This document shows, in pieces, positions 50,639 to 58,611 of a stretch of DNA of 64,000 bases; within the stretch, counting starts at the first letter, position 1, and each line of letters starts with the position of its first letter. The translations under genes and the position numbers were made by a program. Below the pieces are notes generated by a model that was not told the DNA's origin, made no database searches, and worked only from the letters and a program-made list of their open reading frames with translations. The stretch is taken from contig CCNB01000003.1 in the NCBI GenBank assembly GCA_000824785.1, forward strand, positions 242,899 to 306,898, in the 5' to 3' direction. Origin of the DNA: Mesorhizobium plurifarium. GTDB lineage: Bacteria > Pseudomonadota > Alphaproteobacteria > Rhizobiales > Rhizobiaceae.

Positions 50639-50958
50639 GCCGCAAACGCTTCGCCCGTCTCTCCGACGCCGGCGGTCCGCTCGCCGCGCGCGAGGCGCTG
50701 ACCAAGGCCTATCGCCGCGTCTTTTCCGGCGAGGACGGCGAGCTGGTTCTCGCCGACCTCACCGCCACGACAGGCTACTACCGCCGCCCGTCCTATGGCG
50801 ACTGGCTGGCCCGCACCAAGACGCCCGACGGCTTCGAACTGCACAGCGCGCTCTCCAACGCGCGGGCGGAAGTCGTGCAGCACATCATGGGGTTTCTCAC
50901 GCTGGAAGACGCCGACCTCGCCGCGCTGGAAAAAGCGGCGCGGGCTGAGGAGAGGTGA
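50635..50958 (+). CDS. Bbp19-like phage protein
   Basis: 107 residues. KRFARLSDAGGPLAAREALT, RVFSGEDGELVLADL and HSALSNARAEVVQHIMGFL are typical of the Bbp19 family found immediately after portals in podovirus-like phages. Function unknown. Confidence 0.75.
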   Translation: MSRKRFARLSDAGGPLAAREALTKAYRRVFSGEDGELVLADLTATTGYYRRPSYGDWLARTKTPDGFELHSALSNARAEVVQHIMGFLTLEDADLAALEKAARAEER

Positions 50959-50961
50959 GGC

Positions 50962-51298
50962 GCTGAAGCTGCCAATCTCCCCCAAGTGGGGAGATGCCCG
51001 GCAGGGCAGAGGGTGGCGCGAAGGAACGCAATCGCGATCGTCATCCTAGGGCGAAGCAAGGAGCGTAGCGACGAGCGCAGACCCTAGGATCCATGCCGTG
51101 ACGCTAAGGTGTTGCAACGGTTCAGAATTCTGCTCCGCTGCATCCTCCGGCGAAGGTCACGGCATGGATCCTCGGGTCAAGCCCGAGGATGACGAAGCGC
51201 GCCGTATAAACCAGTCCAAGCATTGAAGCGCCGGCAGGACAGCGCCTCCCTCTGTCCTGCCGGACATCTCCCCCACGAGTGGGGAGATTGGCTGTCGC
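50962..51298. repeat. Type A repeat with a type B element nested between its arms
   Basis: Arms at 50962-51022 (CCAATCTCCCCCAAGTGGGGAG) and 51243-51298 (CATCTCCCCCACGAGTGGGG) are inverted with respect to each other. A type B element (51037-51200) fills the middle. The remaining bases to 51436 show nothing further. Confidence 0.7.
51037..51200. repeat. Intergenic repeat type B, copy 2
   Basis: Reverse complement of 40610-40778 with few changes (shared GGGCGAAGCAAGGAGCG, CAGACCCTAGGATCCATGCC, GGTCACGGCATGGAT). Ends are inverted (GTCATCCTAGGG / GAGGATGACG). Confidence 0.82.
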
Positions 51299-51436
51299 GC
51301 GCGCCGCGCCCTAACGACCAACCTTACTCCCTCCACCACGACCCCGCCGAACCCGCACCACCCGCAACGCCCAACCCGGCCGCCACCCCTCTGGCGGCCC
51401 GTCGCCGCGCGCCTCCACCCGGCCAGGAAAATCCAA

Positions 51437-53860
51437 ATGGTCCACATCATCCCCCTGTTCGTCGGCGAACGCCGGCTCGATACCGGCAATGCTGTGCAAT
51501 ATCCGGACTCCTCGCCGGTCGGCGAGGCGATGCAGCAACTCGGCGACCGGTGGCAGGCTGCGGCCGAGCGCTACGAGCAGCGCAAGGCGCAGCAGCAGGC
51601 CTTCGACACCGAGATCGCCGCGCGGCGGTTAAACGGCGAGCTCGCCAAGGCCGAGGCCGATGCCGTGGCCAACGCGCCCGCCGACGGCGCCGGCCTGCAT
51701 GACGCCATGTATGGCCAGGTCGATCCGTACACCGGCCAGGTGGTGAAGACCGGCCTGTTCGACACGCTGTTCGGCAATTTCCTGAAGCAGCTGCCGCCCG
51801 AGCTGCGCGCCGGTCTCGCTGGCCGCAAGGAAGCGTTTCGCGCCGTTGGCGGGCGGCGCATGGCGGGGCAGCAAAATCAGCGGCGCAAGCAATATGAGCA
51901 GGATCAGGTGGCGGAGGTCCACACCGCCGAGCTCAGAAACATCTCGCAGAGCGACCCGAACGACACCGTCGCATTCGACGCCTCCCGACAGGCCGGCCTC
52001 GATCTCATCGCCAAGATGGACCTCGACCCGCGAGCCAAGGCGCTGGCCGAAGCCGACTGGCGCGCCAGCACGGCGAAGGCGCGCATGCAAGCGCTGATCG
52101 CACAAGACCCGCGCCGCGCCGCCGAGATGCTGAGCGCCGGCCCGGTGGCGAGCGACGGCATGGGCGAGACGGTGCGTGCGCAGCTTGGCGCCGACGCCCG
52201 GGATGAGCAGGCCGCCGCGAAGGGCGACTGGCGCCGCAACAAGACACCGGACGAAGTGATCGCTCAGGCGTTCGGCGACCTTCCTGAAGAGGAACAGCGG
52301 GCGATCCGCCGACAGGCTGATGCCGCCAATCTTGCGCTGAAAGTCAAGATTGGCGCTGCGATCAGCCGCGCCGAAGCAGAGGCGCCAGACCACATCGCAC
52401 TGACCGGCGCTTACTCTGGCAACATACCGGGCGAAGAAGCCTACAAGATTGTCTACGGCCCAGACGAGGGGCCGAAGCGTCGGCAGGATCTCGAATGGCA
52501 GGTCAATGTCGCGAAGAAAATCTTCGACATGGGGACCATGTCGAACCAGGCCATCAAGGCAGCCATTGTCAATGCCGAGACCGGGTCGAATTCTTCGCCA
52601 GACAGAAAGAGCGATGAGGCAACCGCCGTCGCGGGAAAGCTGGTCCTGGAGAGGAGGCGGGTCGATTCAGGTGACTATATCAGCGATACGTCTCAAGAGA
52701 TCTCCGCAGGTTGGAAAGCCGTATTTGGCAATGGGCCCTCTGATCCAGAAGCCTATGACCAGGACACATACGACAGAACAATAGAATTGTCTGTCGCAAC
52801 GCAAAAAGCATTGGGCGTCGATGATGAAAATCTCCAACCCGTGCCGCTCTCCATTCTTCTCAAACTTGCCGGGGATCGCGACAGCGGAAGTATGGACTTA
52901 ATGGACAACTACGCAAGGGTGAGCGAGTTGTTCCGGCACACGAAGGGCGCCGTCGCGCAGGCGGCTCTGGTCCGGGAACTGGACCAGGCCGGTCTGGGCG
53001 GGATTCTGCCGGGCGGCAAGCCAGGCCTTTCTCCGAGCGAGGTGTTTCGAGCGGACGCCAAGGCCATTGGCAAGGAGACTGCGAATGCCGGGATACTCGC
53101 CGGCAAATTGATCAAAGGGGGTGGCTACGTTGTTTCCCTTGGATCGACCGAGCGCCCCGATTTCGGCCATGGCTACTACGAACCGGCGAACAGTACCGAG
53201 AAGGTAATGATGCGTCAGCACGGTGACGCATTGAGCTGGGGATTGGGTGAGGGCGTTGCCAAAGGAATAGGACGAGGAATTGATTGGTTCGCTTCCGCAC
53301 CGAGGCAAGCTGAGCGATCCGCAGGTGTTTCGGCTGCGGCGAAGGTGCGAAATTCGGAAGGTGCCGCCGGAGAGATTCGGGCGTTAGATGGCACCGAAAG
53401 CCCTGCGAACGGCATACCGGCGAAGCGGCAGTCCGACGAAACATCTGACGCACTCGATTCCATCTCTGGTCAGGCTGCCGAAAGTGGGGCAGTGGTTGGG
53501 CAGAACTCCACTAGTCAGGATATCCACGTGTACCACATGCGGAAGTGGGATGCATCGCAACGAGAGAAGGCAGCTCTTAAGGCCCAGCGATTGACTGATC
53601 GGGACACCTCAGTAAATCATCACGCGGTTCGGGATTCAAATCCCGCTCGCCGCAGATATACCGAGGCAGGCAACGAGGTTGCACCTGACGAGGACGTCGA
53701 TCATATCCAAGATTTACAACTAAATGGATCAGAAGATTTGTCCAATCTAGACGCCCTGGACCGGAGCGTAAACAGGAGCTTTGGCATTCAGATTAAGCAC
53801 AAAATTAAGAATCTCCCTCATGGAACGAAGATCAACAAGGTGACGATTGGAGATCGGTAG
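51437..53860 (+). CDS. Internal-virion-like protein fused to HNH-type nuclease toxin domain
   Basis: 807 residues, the fullest copy. N-terminus MVHIIPLFVGERRLD to EALI-type junction (~225) matches 40967; the middle (~330-520) matches 42839; then a hydrophobic/Gly segment, a variable linker (~610-690) and a C-terminal ~80-residue domain: DVDHIQDLQLNGSEDLSNLD and ALDRSVNRSFGIQIKHKI. DH...LNG...N...LD..N is the pattern of HNH/His-Me finger toxin domains in Rhs- and CdiA-type effectors. Stop overlaps the next gene start by one base. Probable DNase effector. Confidence 0.7.
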   Translation: MVHIIPLFVGERRLDTGNAVQYPDSSPVGEAMQQLGDRWQAAAERYEQRKAQQQAFDTEIAARRLNGELAKAEADAVANAPADGAGLHDAMYGQVDPYTGQVVKTGLFDTLFGNFLKQLPPELRAGLAGRKEAFRAVGGRRMAGQQNQRRKQYEQDQVAEVHTAELRNISQSDPNDTVAFDASRQAGLDLIAKMDLDPRAKALAEADWRASTAKARMQALIAQDPRRAAEMLSAGPVASDGMGETVRAQLGADARDEQAAAKGDWRRNKTPDEVIAQAFGDLPEEEQRAIRRQADAANLALKVKIGAAISRAEAEAPDHIALTGAYSGNIPGEEAYKIVYGPDEGPKRRQDLEWQVNVAKKIFDMGTMSNQAIKAAIVNAETGSNSSPDRKSDEATAVAGKLVLERRRVDSGDYISDTSQEISAGWKAVFGNGPSDPEAYDQDTYDRTIELSVATQKALGVDDENLQPVPLSILLKLAGDRDSGSMDLMDNYARVSELFRHTKGAVAQAALVRELDQAGLGGILPGGKPGLSPSEVFRADAKAIGKETANAGILAGKLIKGGGYVVSLGSTERPDFGHGYYEPANSTEKVMMRQHGDALSWGLGEGVAKGIGRGIDWFASAPRQAERSAGVSAAAKVRNSEGAAGEIRALDGTESPANGIPAKRQSDETSDALDSISGQAAESGAVVGQNSTSQDIHVYHMRKWDASQREKAALKAQRLTDRDTSVNHHAVRDSNPARRRYTEAGNEVAPDEDVDHIQDLQLNGSEDLSNLDALDRSVNRSFGIQIKHKIKNLPHGTKINKVTIGDR

Positions 53861-54477
53861 TGTTTGATGATTTTATAAAAAATTTTCCGATAGACGCCAG
53901 CTCCGTGATCCAGCGCCCAAATTCTCCGTTGGATCCAAAAACCAGCGGGATCAATGAACTGCTGTCAAGGTTTGGAGGAGCTTCATTCAAAAACGGTCTG
54001 TATCGAATTATTCGTACATCAGAGGTAGCTGATTGGAACGCCCGTGTTTGTGTAGGTTTTCCACAATTTGTAGGTCGAATCACCTGCTTTGGTTATGATT
54101 GGCAGGGGACCGCTTTTGCGACTGACAGTTGGCGCCTGGAGCACGGGGAACCTGGTGTCGTGATGTTCGATCCTGGGACAGGAAAGGCGCTTCAGGTACC
54201 TGCCAACATAAGAACCTTTCACGAGGTTGAAATGGTTGAGGATGCAGATGCCGCATTGGCCGCAAATATGTATGCAGATTGGCGCGACGCGGGAGGCGCC
54301 GCGCCTGCTTATGATCAATGCGTGGGCTATAAGAAGCCGCTTTTTCTGAATGGAAAAGACGAAATTGAAAATCTCGAGCTATCAGATCTTGAAATTTATT
54401 GGCACCTGATGGGTCAACTCATGGTTCAGGTAAGAGCGCTGCCTCAAGGAACCCACATCCGAATTAAGCTTGACTAG
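53860..54477 (+). CDS. Tdi1/DUF1851-type candidate immunity protein, copy 1
   Basis: 205 residues, soluble. N-terminal GAD-like part (FGGASFKNGLYRI, FPQFVGRITCFGYDWQGT) and C-terminal DUF1851-like part (GEPGVVMFDPGTGKALQVPA, FHEVEMVEDADAALAANMY, GYKKPLF). This family includes Tdi1, the immunity protein to the Agrobacterium Tde1 DNase. GTG start one base into the toxin stop, so coupled. AT-richer than the phage genes. Confidence 0.75.
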   Translation: MFDDFIKNFPIDASSVIQRPNSPLDPKTSGINELLSRFGGASFKNGLYRIIRTSEVADWNARVCVGFPQFVGRITCFGYDWQGTAFATDSWRLEHGEPGVVMFDPGTGKALQVPANIRTFHEVEMVEDADAALAANMYADWRDAGGAAPAYDQCVGYKKPLFLNGKDEIENLELSDLEIYWHLMGQLMVQVRALPQGTHIRIKLD

Positions 54478-54504
54478 GACTGTAGCGCACGTATCGGCCG
54501 GGTT

Positions 54505-54651
54505 CAGGGCGGCATTAGTCACCAACAAGATGGATGCATGGCTCCGCTGGATTCAAGCGTGAACCGTAGCTTGGGTCCCCAGATATATCATCGGATAAAG
54601 CATCTGCCTCCCGGGACGAGAATTGGCAAGGTAACGATCGGAGATCGGTGA
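54505..54651 (+). pseudogene. Orphan HNH-toxin C-terminal tip
   Basis: Continues in frame from the previous stop without its own ribosome site. Reads APLDSSVNRSLGPQIYHRIK then HLPPGTRIGKVTIGDR, matching the end of the HNH toxin (ALDRSVNRSFGIQIKHKIKN, KVTIGDR). It is followed by a second immunity gene whose ATG overlaps its stop. This is the orphan-cassette layout known from CdiA and Rhs loci. Confidence 0.7.
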
Positions 54652-55262
54652 TGTTTCCAAAGTTTCGGCAAAGCTTTTCTCCGGACGCAGGCCGCAAGCC
54701 TGACTCTGTGAGCATCGACACTGGCGTGCCAAGCCTGAATGAGCTGCTTTCCAGTTTCAGTGGCGTGTCGTTCAACCACGGCCTTTACCGCATCGTCCGT
54801 GCCCAGGATTTGGCGGCGTGGAGCAACAGAATAGTCGTGGGCTTCCCCGCATTCGCCGGGCGCATTACCTGTTTTGGATACGATTGGTTGGGCAGGACAT
54901 TCGCCATTGACACCAAACGAACCGAGGATGGGGAGCCTGGTGTCGTGATGTTCGAGCCAGGGACCGGCGAGGCGCTTCAGATACCAGCCAACATCCGGAC
55001 TTTTCATGAAACCGAGTTGGATGAGTACCAGGATGCCGCGTTGGCCTCGAATTTTTACGCGACGTGGCGCGGGAATGGTGGCGCCGAACCTGCCTATGAC
55101 CAATGCATCGGCTACAAGGTGCCGCTCTTCCTGGGCGGCAAAGACGACAGTGCAAATCTGGAACTGACAGATCTGGAAGTTTATTGGCACATCACGGCTC
55201 AGCTCATCGCGAAAGCGAGGGGGTTGCCTCCAGGGACGCGGATAAACGTCAAAGGCGGGTGA
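54651..55262 (+). CDS. Tdi1/DUF1851-type candidate immunity protein, copy 2
   Basis: 203 residues, paralogous to 53860-54477 throughout (FSGVSFNHGLYRI, FPAFAGRITCFGYDWLG, GEPGVVMFEPGTGEALQIPA, FHETELDEYQDAALASNFYA). ATG overlaps the stop of the orphan toxin tip, so it pairs with that former toxin. Cytoplasmic. Confidence 0.75.
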   Translation: MFPKFRQSFSPDAGRKPDSVSIDTGVPSLNELLSSFSGVSFNHGLYRIVRAQDLAAWSNRIVVGFPAFAGRITCFGYDWLGRTFAIDTKRTEDGEPGVVMFEPGTGEALQIPANIRTFHETELDEYQDAALASNFYATWRGNGGAEPAYDQCIGYKVPLFLGGKDDSANLELTDLEVYWHITAQLIAKARGLPPGTRINVKGG

Positions 55263-55469
55263 CCTCGAGAAGCCCAGGGCAGCCTACTTTTTTGGCTGGG
55301 TGAGCTTGCGTGCAATTATAAGTAAATGTATACGAGGAGATGCAATTATAGATTGTGCGGACGGAAAGTGAGGGGCGAAGAACGGCCGTTTTTCGCCTTT
55401 GACGGGTATCAAGAGGAACCGCAGTTCGGAAACTTCGGACGTATTCATAAATAGGCAAGGGGGATTTAC

Positions 55470-55751
55470 ATGGGTGCGGGTTCTGCCGCGATGCTGCTCG
55501 GGGCACTGGTTCCGACATTTTTGCTGAGCCGGTTGTTGCTGTGGATTACAAAGCGCTGGAACGGCGGCATGCCCCGCCTGTTGCTGGTGCATATCATTTG
55601 CGGGGCGCTCGCCGTTGTCGCGTCCGCTTACGGCTACTCGCAGAACGGGGCGCCGGATTGGTCTCACAGCCCCGCATACGTCGTTGCTCAGTTGATCTGG
55701 CTGGTCGTGGATTTTGTTCGCGGCCGCCGCCAAAGCCAGACTGCGAGCTGA
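55470..55751 (+). CDS. Small membrane protein in immunity array
   Basis: 93 residues, three hydrophobic segments (AAMLLGALVPTFLLSRLLLW, LLLVHIICGALAVVASAYG, AYVVAQLIWLVVDFV). AAGGGGGA ribosome site. Location suggests immunity to a membrane-acting toxin; unproven. Confidence 0.5.
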   Translation: MGAGSAAMLLGALVPTFLLSRLLLWITKRWNGGMPRLLLVHIICGALAVVASAYGYSQNGAPDWSHSPAYVVAQLIWLVVDFVRGRRQSQTAS

Positions 55752-55802
55752 CGGTGCTCAGGCCATGAAGCATCTCAAACGCTTGAAATAAGCCTTTTAG
55801 CA

Positions 55803-56279
55803 ATGGACAATTTTGCAGAGCCAGACTTCGACACCGTCACGCGCCTGCCACCTGCCGATGTCAGCACTGGAGACGATGATCTCGATTCTGCCCGGGCCGA
55901 GGCTCGCGAATATCTCGAATTCTACAACTGGGTCCTATCCATCAAAGGCGAGTATTTTGGATATGGAGCCGAAGGAATTATCTACATCTTCCTATTCGAA
56001 ATAGAGCCTGGGCGACCGGAGGTGAGCCGATGGATTTGGGTGATCGTCGGCGACGTGCCGCCTGCATTTCTTCCTGCTGATGACGCCGCCACGCCCTTCG
56101 AGGTCCTAGACAGCTATATCGGTGCCCTTGAAGAATGGGTCGAGGCAGCGCGCGAGGGGAAATCCGTAGCGGAATTGATACCGGTCAACGTCGATGCAAC
56201 TCCCGCCAACGCGGAAATGCTGGCTGGTCGTCTCAAATTTCTCGACGAGAGGATTTTGCCGGAGCTCAAAGGTGATTGA
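55803..56279 (+). CDS. Hypothetical immunity-type protein
   Basis: 158 residues, acidic soluble: DDDLDSARAEAREYLEFYNW, VSRWIWVIVGDVPPAFLPAD, YIGALEEWVEAAREGKSVAE, LIPVNVDATPANAEMLAGRL. The order of these blocks is seen in immunity islands of polymorphic-toxin loci; function inferred. Confidence 0.6.
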   Translation: MDNFAEPDFDTVTRLPPADVSTGDDDLDSARAEAREYLEFYNWVLSIKGEYFGYGAEGIIYIFLFEIEPGRPEVSRWIWVIVGDVPPAFLPADDAATPFEVLDSYIGALEEWVEAAREGKSVAELIPVNVDATPANAEMLAGRLKFLDERILPELKGD

Positions 56280-56282
56280 GCG

Positions 56283-56726
56283 ATGTCGGCCGTCTTGGCT
56301 GGGGTTAGTTTCGATTTGGTGAGGATAGCAGTGAGATATATCTTAACCGAGGGACAGTTTGATCCGCCAGCTGAACCTGCAGTCGTCGATGGGCTGTCGG
56401 CACGCTTGGGAGTCGAGCTACCCAAGGACTACACCGACTTCCTCAGAGAGCATAATGGGGGCGAGGGTTTTGTCCACGACAACTACGTTGTTTTCTTTAA
56501 GGCCGAAGAATTGGCGGACTTCAATCGAGAGTATGAAGTCGAAAAATATGCGCCAGGTATCCTCTTGTTTGGATCGAACGGAGGAGGTGAAGGATATGGC
56601 TTTGATACTCAGGATCCAAATATGTCAATCGTACGCGTTCCGTTCGTAGGCATGAACAGGAAGTTAGCTTTGAAAACGGCGCGTAACATAGCTGATTTAT
56701 TTTCTCGATTGGTGGAATGTAAATGA
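56283..56726 (+). CDS. SMI1/KNR4 family immunity protein
   Basis: 147 residues. SARLGVELPKDYTDFLREHN GGEGFV, YVVFFKAEELADFN and LFGSNGGGEGYGFDT are the SMI1/KNR4 blocks. This superfamily supplies immunity to many nuclease and other toxins. Overlaps the next gene by four bases. Confidence 0.82.
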   Translation: MSAVLAGVSFDLVRIAVRYILTEGQFDPPAEPAVVDGLSARLGVELPKDYTDFLREHNGGEGFVHDNYVVFFKAEELADFNREYEVEKYAPGILLFGSNGGGEGYGFDTQDPNMSIVRVPFVGMNRKLALKTARNIADLFSRLVECK

Positions 56727-56914
56727 GCGACAAAAACGGAAATTCGCGCCGCAAGGGCATGGAGCTGTTTGAGATTACACCCGTCATCGTTGGTGGTGAT
56801 CCAATGAGCCTGGAGAATAAAATCTGGGTGACCAGGCAAGAACATTTTGAACTGGTGCGCTTTTGGAATCGAACTATCGGGGATTTGCGTAAAGCGGCGC
56901 GAGCGGAGGAGTAG
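56723..56914 (+). CDS. Small partner of SMI1/KNR4 immunity gene
   Basis: 63 residues: MELFEITPVIVGGDPMSLEN and RQEHFELVRFWNRTIGDLRK. Coupled (ATGA) to the SMI1 gene, an arrangement I recall from other toxin islands. No biochemical role known. Confidence 0.6.
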   Translation: MSDKNGNSRRKGMELFEITPVIVGGDPMSLENKIWVTRQEHFELVRFWNRTIGDLRKAARAEE

Positions 56915-57072
56915 GCGGCTTTGAGGCTTCCGATGTCCTCACCAAGCTGATTTATTAGCCGCAGGCATCGACAAGATTTACAGGGCACCATGCCGGTGCA
57001 CTCATCTCGATGCGCCCCATAGATGGGCTACGGATTGAGCGCTCAACAGCGCCAGCATCTCAGAGCCTCGCG

Positions 57073-57128
57073 CTGCCCCTCATCCGCCCCTTCGGGGCAC
57101 CTTCTCCCCGTGAAACGGGGAGAAGGCA
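57073..57128. repeat. Partial type A-like repeat
   Basis: Two hairpins, GCCCCTTCGGGGC and CTTCTCCCCGTGAAACGGGG AGAAG, between convergent genes; could also terminate. Confidence 0.6.
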
Positions 57129-57141
57129 AAGCCGGACAGTA

Positions 57142-57459
57142 TCAATAATTGCCGTTGTAATAGCGGTCGTCGCAGGGCGCGGTGTAGATGCGGCCGTAGC
57201 GGTCCTGGTAGCGGCAGAGCTGGTCGCCGCGGCGCTGTGGCGTGGTGGCGGAGCCGACGACGGCGCCGAGCAGCGCGCCGCTCGCGGCGCCGATCACCGT
57301 GCTCTTGGTGTTGCCGCCGATCGCCTGGCCGACCAGCGCGCCGCCGGCGCCGCCGAGCAATGCGCCGGTGGTAGCCCGCTGCTGGCCTTCGGTCTGCGTC
57401 TCGCAGCCGGCAAGGGCCGCGGTCATGAGCACGGCCAGAATGGCCTTCTTGATGATCAT
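57142..57459 (-). CDS. Glycine-zipper lipoprotein
   Basis: 105 residues. Lipobox ALAGC after a signal sequence; then two glycine-zipper helices (TTGALLGGAGGALVGQAIGG and STVIGAASGALLGAVVGSA) and a Tyr/Arg/Cys-rich tail (LCRYQDRYGRIYTAPCDDR). An outer-membrane lipoprotein of the 2TM glycine-zipper type; a host gene, probably not of virion origin. ATG at 57459 has AGGAG upstream. Confidence 0.82.
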   Translation of the reverse strand: MIIKKAILAVLMTAALAGCETQTEGQQRATTGALLGGAGGALVGQAIGGNTKSTVIGAASGALLGAVVGSATTPQRRGDQLCRYQDRYGRIYTAPCDDRYYNGNY

Positions 57460-57819
57460 CACTAGAACTCCTCTGAAGCCCCAGGGACTGACGACGGGGG
57501 CGAACGAAGCTGAACTGCGGTCGCATTGCGGCGGAACGGCGGCGGAGCCCGCTCACGAAGTGATTCACGGTTTCGCGGCGGTTGAACGCCATGGTTTCCA
57601 AACCGGAAAGATCACGCGAACAATGGTTTAGCCCCGCTGGCGGAATCAGCCGGCGAAGATGCCTAGGGCCGCGTCGATAACCTGCATGCAGCAGGCCGAT
57701 CAGCGCGAGGACTTCCGCCGCCGCCGCGGGCGGTCGTTGTCCGGAAGTCCAATCGGCCTTCCTCGCAACGCGAACCACGCCTTACCCCAGAAAATTCCCC
57801 CCAAGAATGGAGAAATGAC

Positions 57820-58392
57820 ATGACCCGAGGACTTCCCCGGACCCTTGCCCGCGCTGCCGCCCGCGAGGCCGGCCTTGCGCCGCCCAAGTTCGGCCTCAAG
57901 GCCGTGACCAGCGGGCAGGGTGGTTCCTACCGCACCGTCTTCACCTTCGCCGGCATGCAGGTGCCGGTGACCGATGCGCTCGCCTATGCGAGCCAGAAGA
58001 TTTTCGATTTCACCGACGGCAAGGTGCGCATCAAGGGCGGCACGGCCAGGCTGCAATTCGCGGTGCTGACCACGCGCGCCTCAACCATCAACGACAACGC
58101 CGCGCTCACCTGGTCGCTGGGCTCGGCTCCGGCGTCGAGCGCTACGCTCGCCGGCACCATGGTCAATGTGCTGGCCTCCACCGCCCGCACGCTGGACGGC
58201 GCGGGCGCGGCGCTGTCGTCGGCCTCCGCCGCCGACATCGCCGCCGCCTCGACGCTCGATGGGACAGTGACGCCGGTCGATCTCTATCTCAACCTCGCCT
58301 TCGCCACCGGCACGGATATCGACGCCGACGGCACGCTTGCCGTGACCGGCACGATCACGCTGCTGTGGGAGAACTGGGGCGATAACGCGTAG
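57820..58392 (+). CDS. Phage virion-associated protein (possible head decoration)
   Basis: 190 residues, beta-rich Ala/Thr/Ser-rich sequence without membrane span (GLKAVTSGQGGSYRTVFTFA, GTITLLWENWG). GGAG upstream. The position before scaffold and capsid genes suggests a structural or decoration protein. The 357-base gap before it shows nothing else recognisable. Confidence 0.6.
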   Translation: MTRGLPRTLARAAAREAGLAPPKFGLKAVTSGQGGSYRTVFTFAGMQVPVTDALAYASQKIFDFTDGKVRIKGGTARLQFAVLTTRASTINDNAALTWSLGSAPASSATLAGTMVNVLASTARTLDGAGAALSSASAADIAAASTLDGTVTPVDLYLNLAFATGTDIDADGTLAVTGTITLLWENWGDNA

Positions 58393-58558
58393 GCGCCAAT
58401 CTCCCCCCTTGAGGGGGGAGATGTCGCCGAAGGCGACAGAGGGGGTCGCCGCGCGTGGAGCACCAGCGCCCTTTGCAACGCCTCACGAGGTCGGAGCTCC
58501 ACGCGCAGCGACCCCTTCTGGCCTGCCGGCCATCTCCCCCTCGAGGGGGGAGATCACG
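58393..58558. repeat. Intergenic palindromic repeat, type A
   Basis: Arms CTCCCCCCTTGAGGGGGGAG + GTCGCCGAAGGCGAC and GCCTGCCGGC + CTCCCCCTCGAGGGGGGAG, closest to the copy at 881-1038 including the middle segment (ACCAGCGCCCTTTG / CCAACGCCCTTTG). Confidence 0.85.
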
Positions 58559-58611
58559 CGCTCCGCCGGCAGCGCCACGTCTTTGAACTCTCAAACAAAG
58601 GAACACATCAC

